From: Erythrobacteraceae bacterium
GTDB lineage: Bacteria > Pseudomonadota > Alphaproteobacteria > Sphingomonadales > Sphingomonadaceae
Reading direction: 5' to 3'
Assembly (NCBI GenBank): GCA_947479055.1
Contig: CANJYE010000009.1
Location: 20,023-84,022 of the forward strand
DNA length: 64,000 nucleotides
The translations under genes were made by a program, and so were the position numbers. This document shows positions 7,782 through 15,389 of the stretch, in pieces. Every line of letters starts with the position of its first letter. Position 1 is the first letter of the stretch. The notes beneath the pieces were generated by a model, which did not search any database, was not told the DNA's origin, and was given only the letters and a program-made list of their open reading frames with translations.

Positions 7782-8696
7782 TCAGGCGTAATGCGCCAGC
7801 TTCAGCCCCGGGGTGGGCCAGCGCACCTTGGCGAGGCGGCCGGTGGTGGAAAGCGTTACCCAGGCATCGCGCATGTCGTCCCCGCCAAAGCAGATGTTGG
7901 TCGTCAGGATGTCGGGGAAGGGGTAGTTGGTGATCTTGCCCGTTTCCGGATCGGCCGAACCGATGCCTGCGCCGTTCAGCACCGTTGCCACGCAGACATG
8001 ACCATTGGCGCTGACCGCCAGACTGTCGAGCAACTGGCGCGGGCCGAACTGGGCGACCGCGCGGCCCGAGACCAGTCCCATCTGCGGTTCGAGCTGACCG
8101 GGGCCGACGATGTCGAACGCGGCCAGGATCGATTCAAACGACATGGCACCATAGATCGTCTTGCCATCGGGCGAGATGCCGATGCCGTTGACATGCGGCC
8201 CGTCGACCGCGCGGACCAGCAGCGAACCATCGGGCCTGGCGAAGTAGATTCCGCCGTTCATGCTGGCCTGGCCGACATGCTTGCCCAGATCGCTGAACCA
8301 GATGTTGCCTTCATAATCGAACACGATGTCGTTCGGCGCGGAGAGATAGCGGCCGTCGAGTTCTTCGTAGAGCCGCTGGGTCTCGCCGGTGTCTGGATGG
8401 ATGCGGTCGATCCAGCCATGGGTATAGCCGGGGATCGGCTCGCCCGTGGTCATGAACAGCCCATTCTCCTTCGTAACCACCATGCCGCCGTTGTTGCAGA
8501 CATAGAGCCAGCCATCGGGTCCAACCGCGATGCCGTTCGGCCCGCCGCCGCATTCGGCGACGACCTTCTTGCTGCCATCGGGCAGGACCCGGGTAATCCG
8601 GCCCGCGCCGGTCTCAACCAGGATGATGCTCCCGTCGAGCATCCACACCGGGCCTTCCGGGAAAAACAGATCTTCGGCGACGATTTCGATGTCCAT
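7782..8696 (-). CDS. SMP-30/gluconolactonase (LRE) family lactonase
   Basis: This is a 304-residue six-bladed beta-propeller of the SMP-30/gluconolaconase/LRE-like family. Metal-binding and catalytic positions are visible: Glu in FFPEGPVW (near residue 14), Asn in GGGPNGIAVGPDG, Asn in SAPNDIVFD, and Asp in GIGISPDGKT. Members hydrolyse lactones with a divalent cation. There is no signal peptide, so it should be cytoplasmic. It lies 43 bp downstream of the amidohydrolase gene on the same strand, and the two hydrolases probably form an operon. Such an enzyme would open a lactone made by one of the neighbouring dehydrogenases or a monooxygenase. Confidence 0.9.
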   Translation of the reverse strand: MDIEIVAEDLFFPEGPVWMLDGSIILVETGAGRITRVLPDGSKKVVAECGGGPNGIAVGPDGWLYVCNNGGMVVTKENGLFMTTGEPIPGYTHGWIDRIHPDTGETQRLYEELDGRYLSAPNDIVFDYEGNIWFSDLGKHVGQASMNGGIYFARPDGSLLVRAVDGPHVNGIGISPDGKTIYGAMSFESILAAFDIVGPGQLEPQMGLVSGRAVAQFGPRQLLDSLAVSANGHVCVATVLNGAGIGSADPETGKITNYPFPDILTTNICFGGDDMRDAWVTLSTTGRLAKVRWPTPGLKLAHYA

Positions 8697-8739
8697 GGTC
8701 CTGCTCCCATTGTCCGCACTTTGGCGGATCGGTTGTTCG

Positions 8740-9768
8740 TTAGCCGAGTTCGGGCCGGTAGACCCGCGTGGCGGTGCCGGAAAACAGCGCGGTGCGGTCC
8801 GCCTCGTAGAGATCTGCGGTCATGCGCTTGAAGGCGTTCCACACTACTGTGTAGGAAATCATCCGCATGTCGACCGGGAAATTGCTCTCGAACATGCAGC
8901 GGTTCGGGCCGAACAGGTCGATCGTGGTCAGCACATGTTTGCGTTGGGCATCGGCCACCTGTTGCGAGTACCAGGGCGGAGCCTCTTCCGAGGCGGGGCA
9001 CATCCCCGTCTGCATCATGTTGAGCGCGCCGAGCTTGACCGCAACATTGGGGAACTGCGCGACCACCGCCATGTCCGCCTTCCACTGGGCGAAGGCGGCG
9101 GTGGGATCGGCGGCGAACCGGCCGAGGCCGATCGGGCCGCCGACATGATCGAGTACGACGGTGGCTTCGGGAAACTGCTTCAGCAGGTCGATCAGTTCGC
9201 CCAGCTGCGACTGGAACAGCCATGCATCGAAGCTCATACCGCGCTTCGCCAGTTCGGCAAAGCCGGCGCGGAATTCGGGGCGCATCATCAGGCCATATTC
9301 GGTCGCGCCATAGACCGGCGGCAGGTCCTGATCGATCGCGGTCATGTAGCGGATGCCGCGATAGCGCGAGGATGCGGCGGCCTGCGCGTCCAGCACTTCA
9401 CCCACCGCGCTACCCAGCAGCAGGTCGGCGCTGCTGACGATCGCCGCGCAAACCCCCGCCGCGCGGCCACCGCGCTTGCGGCCCTGTTCGCCAACCGCAT
9501 GGGCGAATTCCACTTCGCCGACCACTTTGAAGGCATCGGGGCCTTCGCTGTAATAATTGGCGTGCGAATCGGTGTAGACCGTGGCGAACACATTGTGGCC
9601 GCGCTGCTCCATGTCATCCATCATCGCATCGGCGGGATAGGCTTCCCACGGCTCGACCGGGGCGGAAACCCACAGATGGTGGTGGGCATCGATGATCGGC
9701 AGGTCCGGTTCGAGCGCATCCTCTTGCACCTGGTTGCGCCATTCTTCCCGAGTCATTGGCTGCGTCAT
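8740..9768 (-). CDS. amidohydrolase_2-family metal-dependent hydrolase (lactonase-like)
   Basis: This is a 342-residue TIM-barrel hydrolase of the Amidohydrolase_2 group. The N-terminal metal motif is IIDAHHHLW (near residue 26), the mid-barrel His is in VVLDHVGGP, and the late motif FESNFPVD carries the Asp. The family includes L-fuconolactonase, 2-pyrone-4,6-dicarboxylate lactonase and decarboxylases. DAHHHLW plus LDHVG is the pattern seen in lactonases. The start is the ATG at 9768, with MTREE four codons in as an alternative. It is divergent from the FAH gene (135 bp), with a 9-bp inverted repeat between them. The probable role is hydrolysis of a lactone or cyclic dicarboxylate. Confidence 0.88.
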   Translation of the reverse strand: MTQPMTREEWRNQVQEDALEPDLPIIDAHHHLWVSAPVEPWEAYPADAMMDDMEQRGHNVFATVYTDSHANYYSEGPDAFKVVGEVEFAHAVGEQGRKRGGRAAGVCAAIVSSADLLLGSAVGEVLDAQAAASSRYRGIRYMTAIDQDLPPVYGATEYGLMMRPEFRAGFAELAKRGMSFDAWLFQSQLGELIDLLKQFPEATVVLDHVGGPIGLGRFAADPTAAFAQWKADMAVVAQFPNVAVKLGALNMMQTGMCPASEEAPPWYSQQVADAQRKHVLTTIDLFGPNRCMFESNFPVDMRMISYTVVWNAFKRMTADLYEADRTALFSGTATRVYRPELG

Positions 9769-9788
9769 CGATCCGTCTCCCGTTATTC

Positions 9789-9825
9789 TGCCGCCAGTCC
9801 ATATGGAGCGAACCCGCTGGCGGCA
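9789..9825. promoter_or_regulatory. perfect 9-bp inverted repeat, candidate operator
   Basis: TGCCGCCAG (9789-9797) and CTGGCGGCA (9817-9825) are perfect inverted copies separated by 19 bp. They lie in the intergenic region between the divergent amidohydrolase and FAH-family genes. A TTGACA box (9838-9843) follows toward the FAH gene. A dimeric regulator binding here could control both genes. Confidence 0.4.
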
Positions 9826-9903
9826 AGCCCATCATGGCGTTGACAGCAGTGGCCAACGCCGGACATGGGGCAGGCCTGTGCCGAACCCGGGAAGGAACCA
9901 CCC

Positions 9904-10779
9904 ATGCGCCTCGCCACCCTGCTGCTCGATGGACATGAAACGGTCTGCTGCGTCTCGTCCGATGGGCAGCGCTGCTGGCCCGCCACCGACGCTGAAGGCG
10001 CGCCCTATGCCAGCATGGCCGAACTGATCCGTCGGGTCAGTGCCGTGCCGCAGGACATGCCTGCGGGCGAGACTTTCCCGCTCGATCCGGCGATGCTGCG
10101 CGCGCCATTGGTGCCAGCACGCAACATCATGTGCGTCGGCAAGAACTATGGCGACCATGTGCGCGAGTTCGCCCAGAGCGGCTTCGACAGTTCCGGCGGC
10201 AAGGGTGCTGAAACGGTCCCAGAGGCCCCGATCATCTTCACCAAGACCCCCGAGACGGTGATCGGCCCGGGCGAACCGATCCGCATCCCGCATGGTCTGT
10301 CTCGACAGGTCGATTACGAGGCGGAACTGGCGGTTGTGATCGGCCAGGGCGGGCGCGGGATCGCGCGCGCGGCGGCGATGGAGCATGTTTTCGGTTTTAC
10401 CATTGTCAACGATGTCACCGCGCGCGATCTGCAACTGAAGCACGGTCAGTGGTTCCTCGGCAAGTCGATCGACGGGTTTTGCCCGATGGGCCCGTGGATC
10501 GTCACGGCTGACGAACTGGACGCGGCGAACATCGCCATCCAGTGCCGGGTCAACGGCGAATTGCGGCAGGATGCGACGACTGCCGACCTGATTTTCGACA
10601 TTCCCGCGCTGATCGAAGCAATTTCGGCCGGAATCACGCTCAAGCCCGGCGACGTCATCGCCACTGGCACGCCCGCCGGGGTCGGGGCGGGCTTCACCCC
10701 GCCGCGCTTCCTTGCGCCGGGCGATGTGGTGACGATCGACGTGGCCGGGATCGGTCGGCTGGAGAACGGGGTAGTCTGA
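9904..10779 (+). CDS. fumarylacetoacetate hydrolase (FAH) family protein
   Basis: This is a 291-residue FAH-family enzyme. Family motifs in order are VGKNYGDHVREF (near residue 78), PIIFTKTPETVIGPGEPI, VDYEAELAVVIG with the metal-binding Glu residues, FTIVNDVTARDLQ, FLGKSIDGFCPMGPW, and GDVIATGTPAGVG. Members hydrolyse C-C bonds of acylpyruvates, decarboxylate or hydrate homoprotocatechuate intermediates, or cleave 2,4-diketo-3-deoxy sugar acids. The start is ATG 9904, with GGGAAGGAACC upstream. It is followed 68 bp later by an SDR and then an amidohydrolase on the same strand, so it likely heads an operon. It probably catalyses the terminal C-C cleavage that yields pyruvate or a similar keto acid. 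Confidence 0.92.
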   Translation: MRLATLLLDGHETVCCVSSDGQRCWPATDAEGAPYASMAELIRRVSAVPQDMPAGETFPLDPAMLRAPLVPARNIMCVGKNYGDHVREFAQSGFDSSGGKGAETVPEAPIIFTKTPETVIGPGEPIRIPHGLSRQVDYEAELAVVIGQGGRGIARAAAMEHVFGFTIVNDVTARDLQLKHGQWFLGKSIDGFCPMGPWIVTADELDAANIAIQCRVNGELRQDATTADLIFDIPALIEAISAGITLKPGDVIATGTPAGVGAGFTPPRFLAPGDVVTIDVAGIGRLENGVV

Positions 10780-10847
10780 CCGATTGCCCCTCGACGTGAC
10801 GGACCGGCAGCGCCAAGGCGCAACTCGAATTTGAAGGAGCAAGAGAC

Positions 10848-11660
10848 ATGGCTGGCAGGCTCGAAGGCAAGGTTGCGGTAATCCTCGGCGCGTCGCAGCG
10901 CGGGGGATCGGGCTGGACCATTGCCGAAGTTCTGGCGGACGAAGGGGCGCATGTGTTCGTCGCCGCGCGGCGGCTGGAGAAGGTCGAGGAACTGGCCAGC
11001 GAGATCGGCGGCACGGCGCTGCGCTGCGATGCCGCGAACGAGGCCGAAGTCGCCGCCTTTGTCGAAGCTGCCGCCGCCCGAACCGGGCAGATCGATATCG
11101 CGGTGGCGGCGGTCGGGGTCGGCTCGCTCGGCTCGATCGACGATACCTCGATGGCCAAGCTGGAAGAGGCGATGCGGGTCAATTTCTTCGGCCCGTTCCA
11201 GTTCGCCCGCTATTGCGCGCGCCATATGGGGCAGGGCGGGCTGATCACGCTGTTTTCCTCCATCGTCTCGACCGATGTCCTGCAAGGCAGCGTGGCCTAT
11301 GCCACCGCCAAGGCCGCGATCAACACTTTCACCCGCTATGCCGCGCTGGAATATGCCGGGCGGGGCATCCGGGTGAACGCGATCAAGGCCGGGATGCTGG
11401 AAGGACCGCAGGCGCGCCGCTGGCGCCGGGCCGGGATGTATGACCGCTTCCTGCGGGAAATTCCGCTCAAGGTTGCGGTGGAAACGACCGAGCTGGCGAA
11501 GATGATCGTGTGGATGGCCACCGATGCCGTTTCCATGACCGGCGAGGTGATCCATATCGACGGCGGCAGCCACCTGCTGCGCCAGTTGCTGCCCGAGGAA
11601 ATGTCCGACGACGGGCTGGAATCGATGGGTCGCCGCCGCGATGGGGACGCGCCGGGCTGA
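10848..11660 (+). CDS. short-chain dehydrogenase/reductase
   Basis: This is a 270-residue classical-type SDR. The glycine-rich loop is somewhat unusual (LGASQRGGSGWTIAE). The NAG-like motif reads AAVGVGS, catalytic Ser lies in FSSIVS, and YATAK supplies Tyr and Lys. IKAGMLEGPQ follows, and the C-terminal segment is GEVIHIDGGS. About 20 extra residues (GMGRRRDGDAPG-like tail, Arg/Asp rich) follow the SDR core. A strong ribosome site (GAAGGAGCAAGAGAC) precedes ATG 10848. It oxidises or reduces an alcohol or ketone with NAD(P)(H). Its position between a FAH-family hydrolase and an amidohydrolase suggests that it prepares a keto intermediate for hydrolytic cleavage. Confidence 0.9.
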   Translation: MAGRLEGKVAVILGASQRGGSGWTIAEVLADEGAHVFVAARRLEKVEELASEIGGTALRCDAANEAEVAAFVEAAAARTGQIDIAVAAVGVGSLGSIDDTSMAKLEEAMRVNFFGPFQFARYCARHMGQGGLITLFSSIVSTDVLQGSVAYATAKAAINTFTRYAALEYAGRGIRVNAIKAGMLEGPQARRWRRAGMYDRFLREIPLKVAVETTELAKMIVWMATDAVSMTGEVIHIDGGSHLLRQLLPEEMSDDGLESMGRRRDGDAPG

Positions 11661-11670
11661 ATTGTGCAAT

Positions 11671-11686
11671 TTTGACGGCGGTCAAA
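11671..11686. promoter_or_regulatory. TTTGAC-N4-GTCAAA dyad upstream of amidohydrolase
   Basis: A perfect 6-bp dyad (TTTGAC, ggcg, GTCAAA) lies 105 bp before the amidohydrolase start and just after the SDR stop. It is a candidate operator. A related TTGAC/GTCAA core occurs at 27993-28008 with a shorter spacer. Confidence 0.3.
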
Positions 11687-11790
11687 TACCTTCCCCCCGC
11701 GCTTGCCTAGGATGCAGGCTGAGCGTGGACCGAGCCCGGCATGAATCGTGGCCCTTCCCGCCAGCAACGGGACAGAGGAAGGATTTGGCC

Positions 11791-13110
11791 ATGGCACAGC
11801 GGATGATTTTCACCAACGCAACGCTCTATGACGGCGAGAACGACCGGCAGGAGGGCATGAGCATCCTGGTCGAGGGCGACCGGATCGTGGCGGTCGGCCG
11901 GGATATCCCTGCTGGCGCGGATGACCGGCAGATCGACCTTGGCGGCAAATGCGTCATGCCCGGCATGACCGCGGGGCACTGGCACGGCGATTACGGCGGG
12001 CTCCGGCTGGCCGAAGTCGGCAAGGCCTATCTCGGCACGCAAAGCCCGCCGGCCTATCTGGCGGCGGTGGCGATCGAGAACCTGGGCTATGCGCTGGGAT
12101 CCGGCATCACCAACGCGGTGGGTGCGGGGTGCAGCTTCGATGTCGATGCGGCGCTCAAGATGGCGATGAACGACGGCCGGATCAGCGGCCCGCGCCTGCG
12201 CGCCGGGGGCCTTCATATCAACACCACCGCCAGCGAGAACGAGCCTACTTCCTGGTGGCTGCCCGCGCCAGAGCGCGAGGACGGTTTGCAGGTTGTGGGG
12301 GCCGAACTGTTCGCCGACGGGGTGGATGGCATGCGCAAGGCGATCCGCCACCAATTGCGGCGCGGCGTGGAAGTGATCAAGACCTTCCCCAGCGGCGGGC
12401 ATGGCATCGATGTCGATCCCACCTTGCGGGCATTTACCCGCGAGGAACTGGCGACCATCGTCAACACCGCGCATGATCGCGGAGCAGTGGTGCGCGGCCA
12501 TGCCATCACCAAGAAGTCGATTCTGGAATCGATCGAACTGGGCATGGACATCATCGACCACGGAGACGAAATCGACGAGGAAGTGATCGAGGCGATGGTC
12601 AAGGCCGGCACATTCTATGTGCCGTCCATGCTGTTCCTCAGGAAACTGATGCCGACCGGCGTGATGGAGCTGGCCCGCGCGGCCCAGCTTGCCCCGGTCA
12701 AACGTTCGTTCGAACATATGTGCAAGGTCATGCCGCTGGTCGCCAAAGCGGGGGTCAAGGTCGTCCCCGGTGACGATTTCGGGCTTGAATTCATGATGCA
12801 CGGCCTCGGCAATTATGCCGAGGAACTTGAAATCTATGTCGATGATTGCGGCATCGCCGCGAAGGAGGTGCTGACCTGGGCCACCCGCAATGGTGGCTTG
12901 ATGATGGGTCGCAGCGATCTGGGCATGGTCCGTGCGGGCTATGTGGCCGATCTCGTCGTGGTCAACGGCGATCCGGGCAAGGATATCAGCCTTCTGCGCA
13001 ATACCGATAATCTGGAAATGATCGTCAAGGATGGCAAGGTTCACAAGGACACCCTGACCGCTCCGGCGCGGGGCCAGTCGGTATCTGCGCGGGAACTTGC
13101 TCCGGCCTGA
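11791..13110 (+). CDS. metal-dependent amidohydrolase (imidazolonepropionase-like group)
   Basis: This is a 439-residue amidohydrolase-superfamily protein with the composite N- and C-terminal beta sandwich of cytosine-deaminase/imidazolonepropionase-type enzymes. It begins with IFTNATLYDGEND and ends with the sandwich strand LVVVNGDPGKD...IVKDGKV. The HxH metal motif is in MTAGHWHGDYGG near residue 57. Later His residues are in VVRGHAITKKS and IIDHGDEID, and the Asp in VVPGDDFG. The carbamylated-Lys position may be in VEVIKTFPSGGH. It hydrolyses amide, lactam or ester-type bonds in cyclic substrates; the substrate is unknown. The start is ATG 11791, with AGAGGAAGGA upstream; ATG 11803 is possible. 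A strong hairpin follows the gene. Confidence 0.9.
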   Translation: MAQRMIFTNATLYDGENDRQEGMSILVEGDRIVAVGRDIPAGADDRQIDLGGKCVMPGMTAGHWHGDYGGLRLAEVGKAYLGTQSPPAYLAAVAIENLGYALGSGITNAVGAGCSFDVDAALKMAMNDGRISGPRLRAGGLHINTTASENEPTSWWLPAPEREDGLQVVGAELFADGVDGMRKAIRHQLRRGVEVIKTFPSGGHGIDVDPTLRAFTREELATIVNTAHDRGAVVRGHAITKKSILESIELGMDIIDHGDEIDEEVIEAMVKAGTFYVPSMLFLRKLMPTGVMELARAAQLAPVKRSFEHMCKVMPLVAKAGVKVVPGDDFGLEFMMHGLGNYAEELEIYVDDCGIAAKEVLTWATRNGGLMMGRSDLGMVRAGYVADLVVVNGDPGKDISLLRNTDNLEMIVKDGKVHKDTLTAPARGQSVSARELAPA

Positions 13111-13137
13111 ACCGGTCCGGGAATGCAGATTATGAGA

Positions 13138-13164
13138 CCCCGGGCGGTCGAAATCTGCCCGGGG
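13138..13164. terminator. hairpin between convergent genes
   Basis: A perfect 8-bp stem CCCCGGGC/GCCCGGGG with an 11-nt loop lies between the amidohydrolase (+) and LysR (-) genes. There is no long T-tract, so it may be a modest or factor-assisted terminator. Confidence 0.5.
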
Positions 13165-13192
13165 ATCGAAGATTCCTCGTCGGTGCCACCTG

Positions 13193-14107
13193 CTAAGGCC
13201 CGATTTCGGTCAGCTGCCGGTCAACCTCCTCGTCAAGCCCGGCGAATGCCTCCTTCAGCCAGGTGATCAGCGCATCGAGGCTGGCGGAAGGCAGCCGGTC
13301 GGCACGCCAGGCGGCGCTGATCGACCAGTAGTGGTCGCTTTCATATTCCGGCAGGATGCGGACCAGCCGCCCCGAACGCAATTCGTCGATCATCGCCCAG
13401 ACCGGCCGCAGCGCGATGCCCATGCCGGCGGTGGCAAAGGCACCGGGCAGTTCGCCGGAATTAGTGATGAATAAGGTCTTGCCGTGATAGCTGCAGGTGC
13501 CGTCCGGCCCTTTCAGTTGCCACGGAAACGATACCGGGGAGGCAAGGATATCATGCTGGTCGAGCTCGTCTGGATGCGACGGAACACCGCGGCGGGCGAT
13601 ATATTCGGGCGAAGCGCAAAGAATCCGCCGGTCTGAAGCCAATCGTTCCACCACCACCCCCTGCCACGATGGCGGGGCGAAAGTGACCTCCACGTCGATC
13701 CGGCTAGTCAGCAGGTCGAGCGGCTTGTCCTCGACGATGATATTGACGCGCAGATCCGGGTAGCGCTGAATGAACGGCCCCAGCATCCTGGCCAGCAGGA
13801 CGCGGCCCAGGGAATTGATCGTGCCGATCCGCAATTCGCCAGTCAGCTTGCCTGTGCGCGAGGTGAAGCGCGATTCTGCCTCCTTCGCGGCGGCTATGAC
13901 CGGGGCGATTTCCTCGTAGAACGACTGGCCTTCCTTGGTGGTGAAAAGCTTGCGGGTGGTGCGGTGGAGCAGCCTGGCCCCCAGCCGTTCTTCCAGCCGG
14001 GCAAGCCGCTTGGACACTGCCGGGCGCGACAGGTTCATCCGCCGGGCAACCGCCGACATGGAGCCTTCCTCGACGATCGAGACGAACAGTTCGTAATCGG
14101 GGTTCAT
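13193..14107 (-). CDS. LysR-family transcriptional regulator
   Basis: This is a 304-residue LTTR. The N-terminal winged helix-turn-helix reads FVSIVEEGSMSAVARRMNLS followed by RPAVSKRLARLEERLGARLL (residues 8-48). The effector-binding domain starts with GELRIGTINSLGR near residue 91 and is of the LysR_substrate type. The start is ATG 14107; the frame can be extended upstream to 14752 but that stretch runs antisense through the signal-peptide gene and is not protein-like. It is divergent from the Vgb-like gene at 14261, the classical LTTR arrangement, so that gene, and perhaps the flanking hydrolase genes, are its probable targets. The inducer is probably a pathway intermediate. Confidence 0.92.
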   Translation of the reverse strand: MNPDYELFVSIVEEGSMSAVARRMNLSRPAVSKRLARLEERLGARLLHRTTRKLFTTKEGQSFYEEIAPVIAAAKEAESRFTSRTGKLTGELRIGTINSLGRVLLARMLGPFIQRYPDLRVNIIVEDKPLDLLTSRIDVEVTFAPPSWQGVVVERLASDRRILCASPEYIARRGVPSHPDELDQHDILASPVSFPWQLKGPDGTCSYHGKTLFITNSGELPGAFATAGMGIALRPVWAMIDELRSGRLVRILPEYESDHYWSISAAWRADRLPSASLDALITWLKEAFAGLDEEVDRQLTEIGP

Positions 14108-14260
14108 GATGCAAAGTCTCTCGCTGGACGGTTGCAAGCCTAGACAATTGGTAACGTCAGGGAAACACTGCGGGAAGAAATTTGCATCTAGCGTCAGCTG
14201 ATTGCGCCCGATAGTCTGCCTGGCGACAGGGCGGGGAACGCCAGTGGGAGAGATATCGGC
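14108..14260. promoter_or_regulatory. LysR/Vgb-like divergent promoter region
   Basis: This is a 153-bp region between the divergent LysR and secreted propeller genes. The octamer GATGCAAA (14108-14115) recurs inverted as TTTGCATC (14181-14188), a spaced pair suited to an LTTR tetramer. A near-palindrome ACAATTGGT lies between them. These are candidate LysR sites. Confidence 0.35.
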
Positions 14261-15388
14261 ATGAACAGGCAGGCAGCACGCGCAATTTTTGCATCGATGG
14301 CGACACTGGCCGCCATGGCGTTGGCGCAGCCGGCCCACGCGGCAGCAAAGGACATCACGGTCGATGAAATCCCGCTTGGCGTCAGGGCCGACGGGGTGTG
14401 CAACGTCCATACCACCGATCCCGCGCTGGATCCGGAACATGGCAAGGACAAGGTGCTGTGGTTTATCGAGGCGGGGGCAAAGCGGATCGGGCGGATCGAT
14501 CTGGTCACCGGTGAAGTCACCAGGTTCGACATGCCCAAGGTCACCCCGGTCGGCTACACCACCGACAGTCTGGATTCGCTTCCCGGCAATGACTCGGTCC
14601 ATGGCCCCTGCGACCTGATTGTCACCAAGGACGGCACGCTGTGGTTCAACTACCAGGCGGCCAATGCCATCGGCACCATGGAAACCAAAGCGCCCTACAC
14701 CATCAAGCTGCTGGATATCCCGACGCCCAAATCGCTGCCAATGGCGATGCAACTGGGCGCGGATGGCAATATCTATGTCGAGCTGACGGCGGTCGACAAG
14801 ATCGCCCGGATCAACCCCGTAACCCGCCAGATTGATGAATTCGCCCTGCCCGGCACCGGCAATTCGCCGATTGGCGGAACGGGCTCAGCCAAGGATGGCG
14901 CGCACTGGATCATCAACATGCGCAGTAACCAGCTGGTCCGGTTCGATTACAAGACCCAGGCGATGGAAACCTACGCCATCCCCACCGCCAATGCGCAGCC
15001 CTTCGTCATCCGGGCCTATGACGACGGGCTGTGGTTCACCATGTACGGGGCAAATGCCATCGGCCATTTCGACACGGTAACGAAGACCTTCACCGAGATC
15101 CCTGTGCCGACCCCCAATTCCGCGCCTGTCGGGATCATCATGGGGCCGGATGGCGATCTCTATTCCGACCTTGGCGGCACCGACAAGATCGCCCGGATCG
15201 ATCGCAAGACCCGCCGGATCGTGGCAGAATACCCGCTGCCGACGAAAAAGGTCTGGCCGGACGAGATCAAGCAGGGGCCGGACGGGGCGATCTGGGTGCC
15301 GCAATATTTCGGCGGCACCATCGCCCGGCTGTGGCTGTCCTCCTTCGGCAAGGACCCCGGTTACCCGCAGAAGCCGAAGAAGAAGTGA
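14261..15388 (+). CDS. secreted Vgb/streptogramin-lyase-like beta-propeller protein
   Basis: This is a 375-residue protein with a cleavable signal peptide (MNRQAARAIFASMATLA..., cut after AHA near residue 28), so it is periplasmic. The mature part is built of repeated propeller blades with the pattern (I/V)-x-R-(I/F)-D-x-x-T-(G/R/K)-x-(V/I)-x-x-(F/Y) (RIDLVTGEVTRFDMP, RINPVTRQIDEFALP, RFDYKTQAMETYAIP, HFDTVTKTFTEIPVP, RIDRKTRRIVAEYPLP), as in virginiamycin B lyase and related proteins. GPDGDLYSDLGGTDKIARI and GPDGAIWVPQYFGG carry typical Gly-Pro-Asp-Gly loops. Vgb cleaves a cyclic depsipeptide by elimination, but most family members have no known function, so a lyase or lactonase activity is inferred. 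It is divergent from the LysR regulator and ends 1 bp from the enolase-family gene. Confidence 0.85.
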   Translation: MNRQAARAIFASMATLAAMALAQPAHAAAKDITVDEIPLGVRADGVCNVHTTDPALDPEHGKDKVLWFIEAGAKRIGRIDLVTGEVTRFDMPKVTPVGYTTDSLDSLPGNDSVHGPCDLIVTKDGTLWFNYQAANAIGTMETKAPYTIKLLDIPTPKSLPMAMQLGADGNIYVELTAVDKIARINPVTRQIDEFALPGTGNSPIGGTGSAKDGAHWIINMRSNQLVRFDYKTQAMETYAIPTANAQPFVIRAYDDGLWFTMYGANAIGHFDTVTKTFTEIPVPTPNSAPVGIIMGPDGDLYSDLGGTDKIARIDRKTRRIVAEYPLPTKKVWPDEIKQGPDGAIWVPQYFGGTIARLWLSSFGKDPGYPQKPKKK

Positions 15389-15389
15389 G

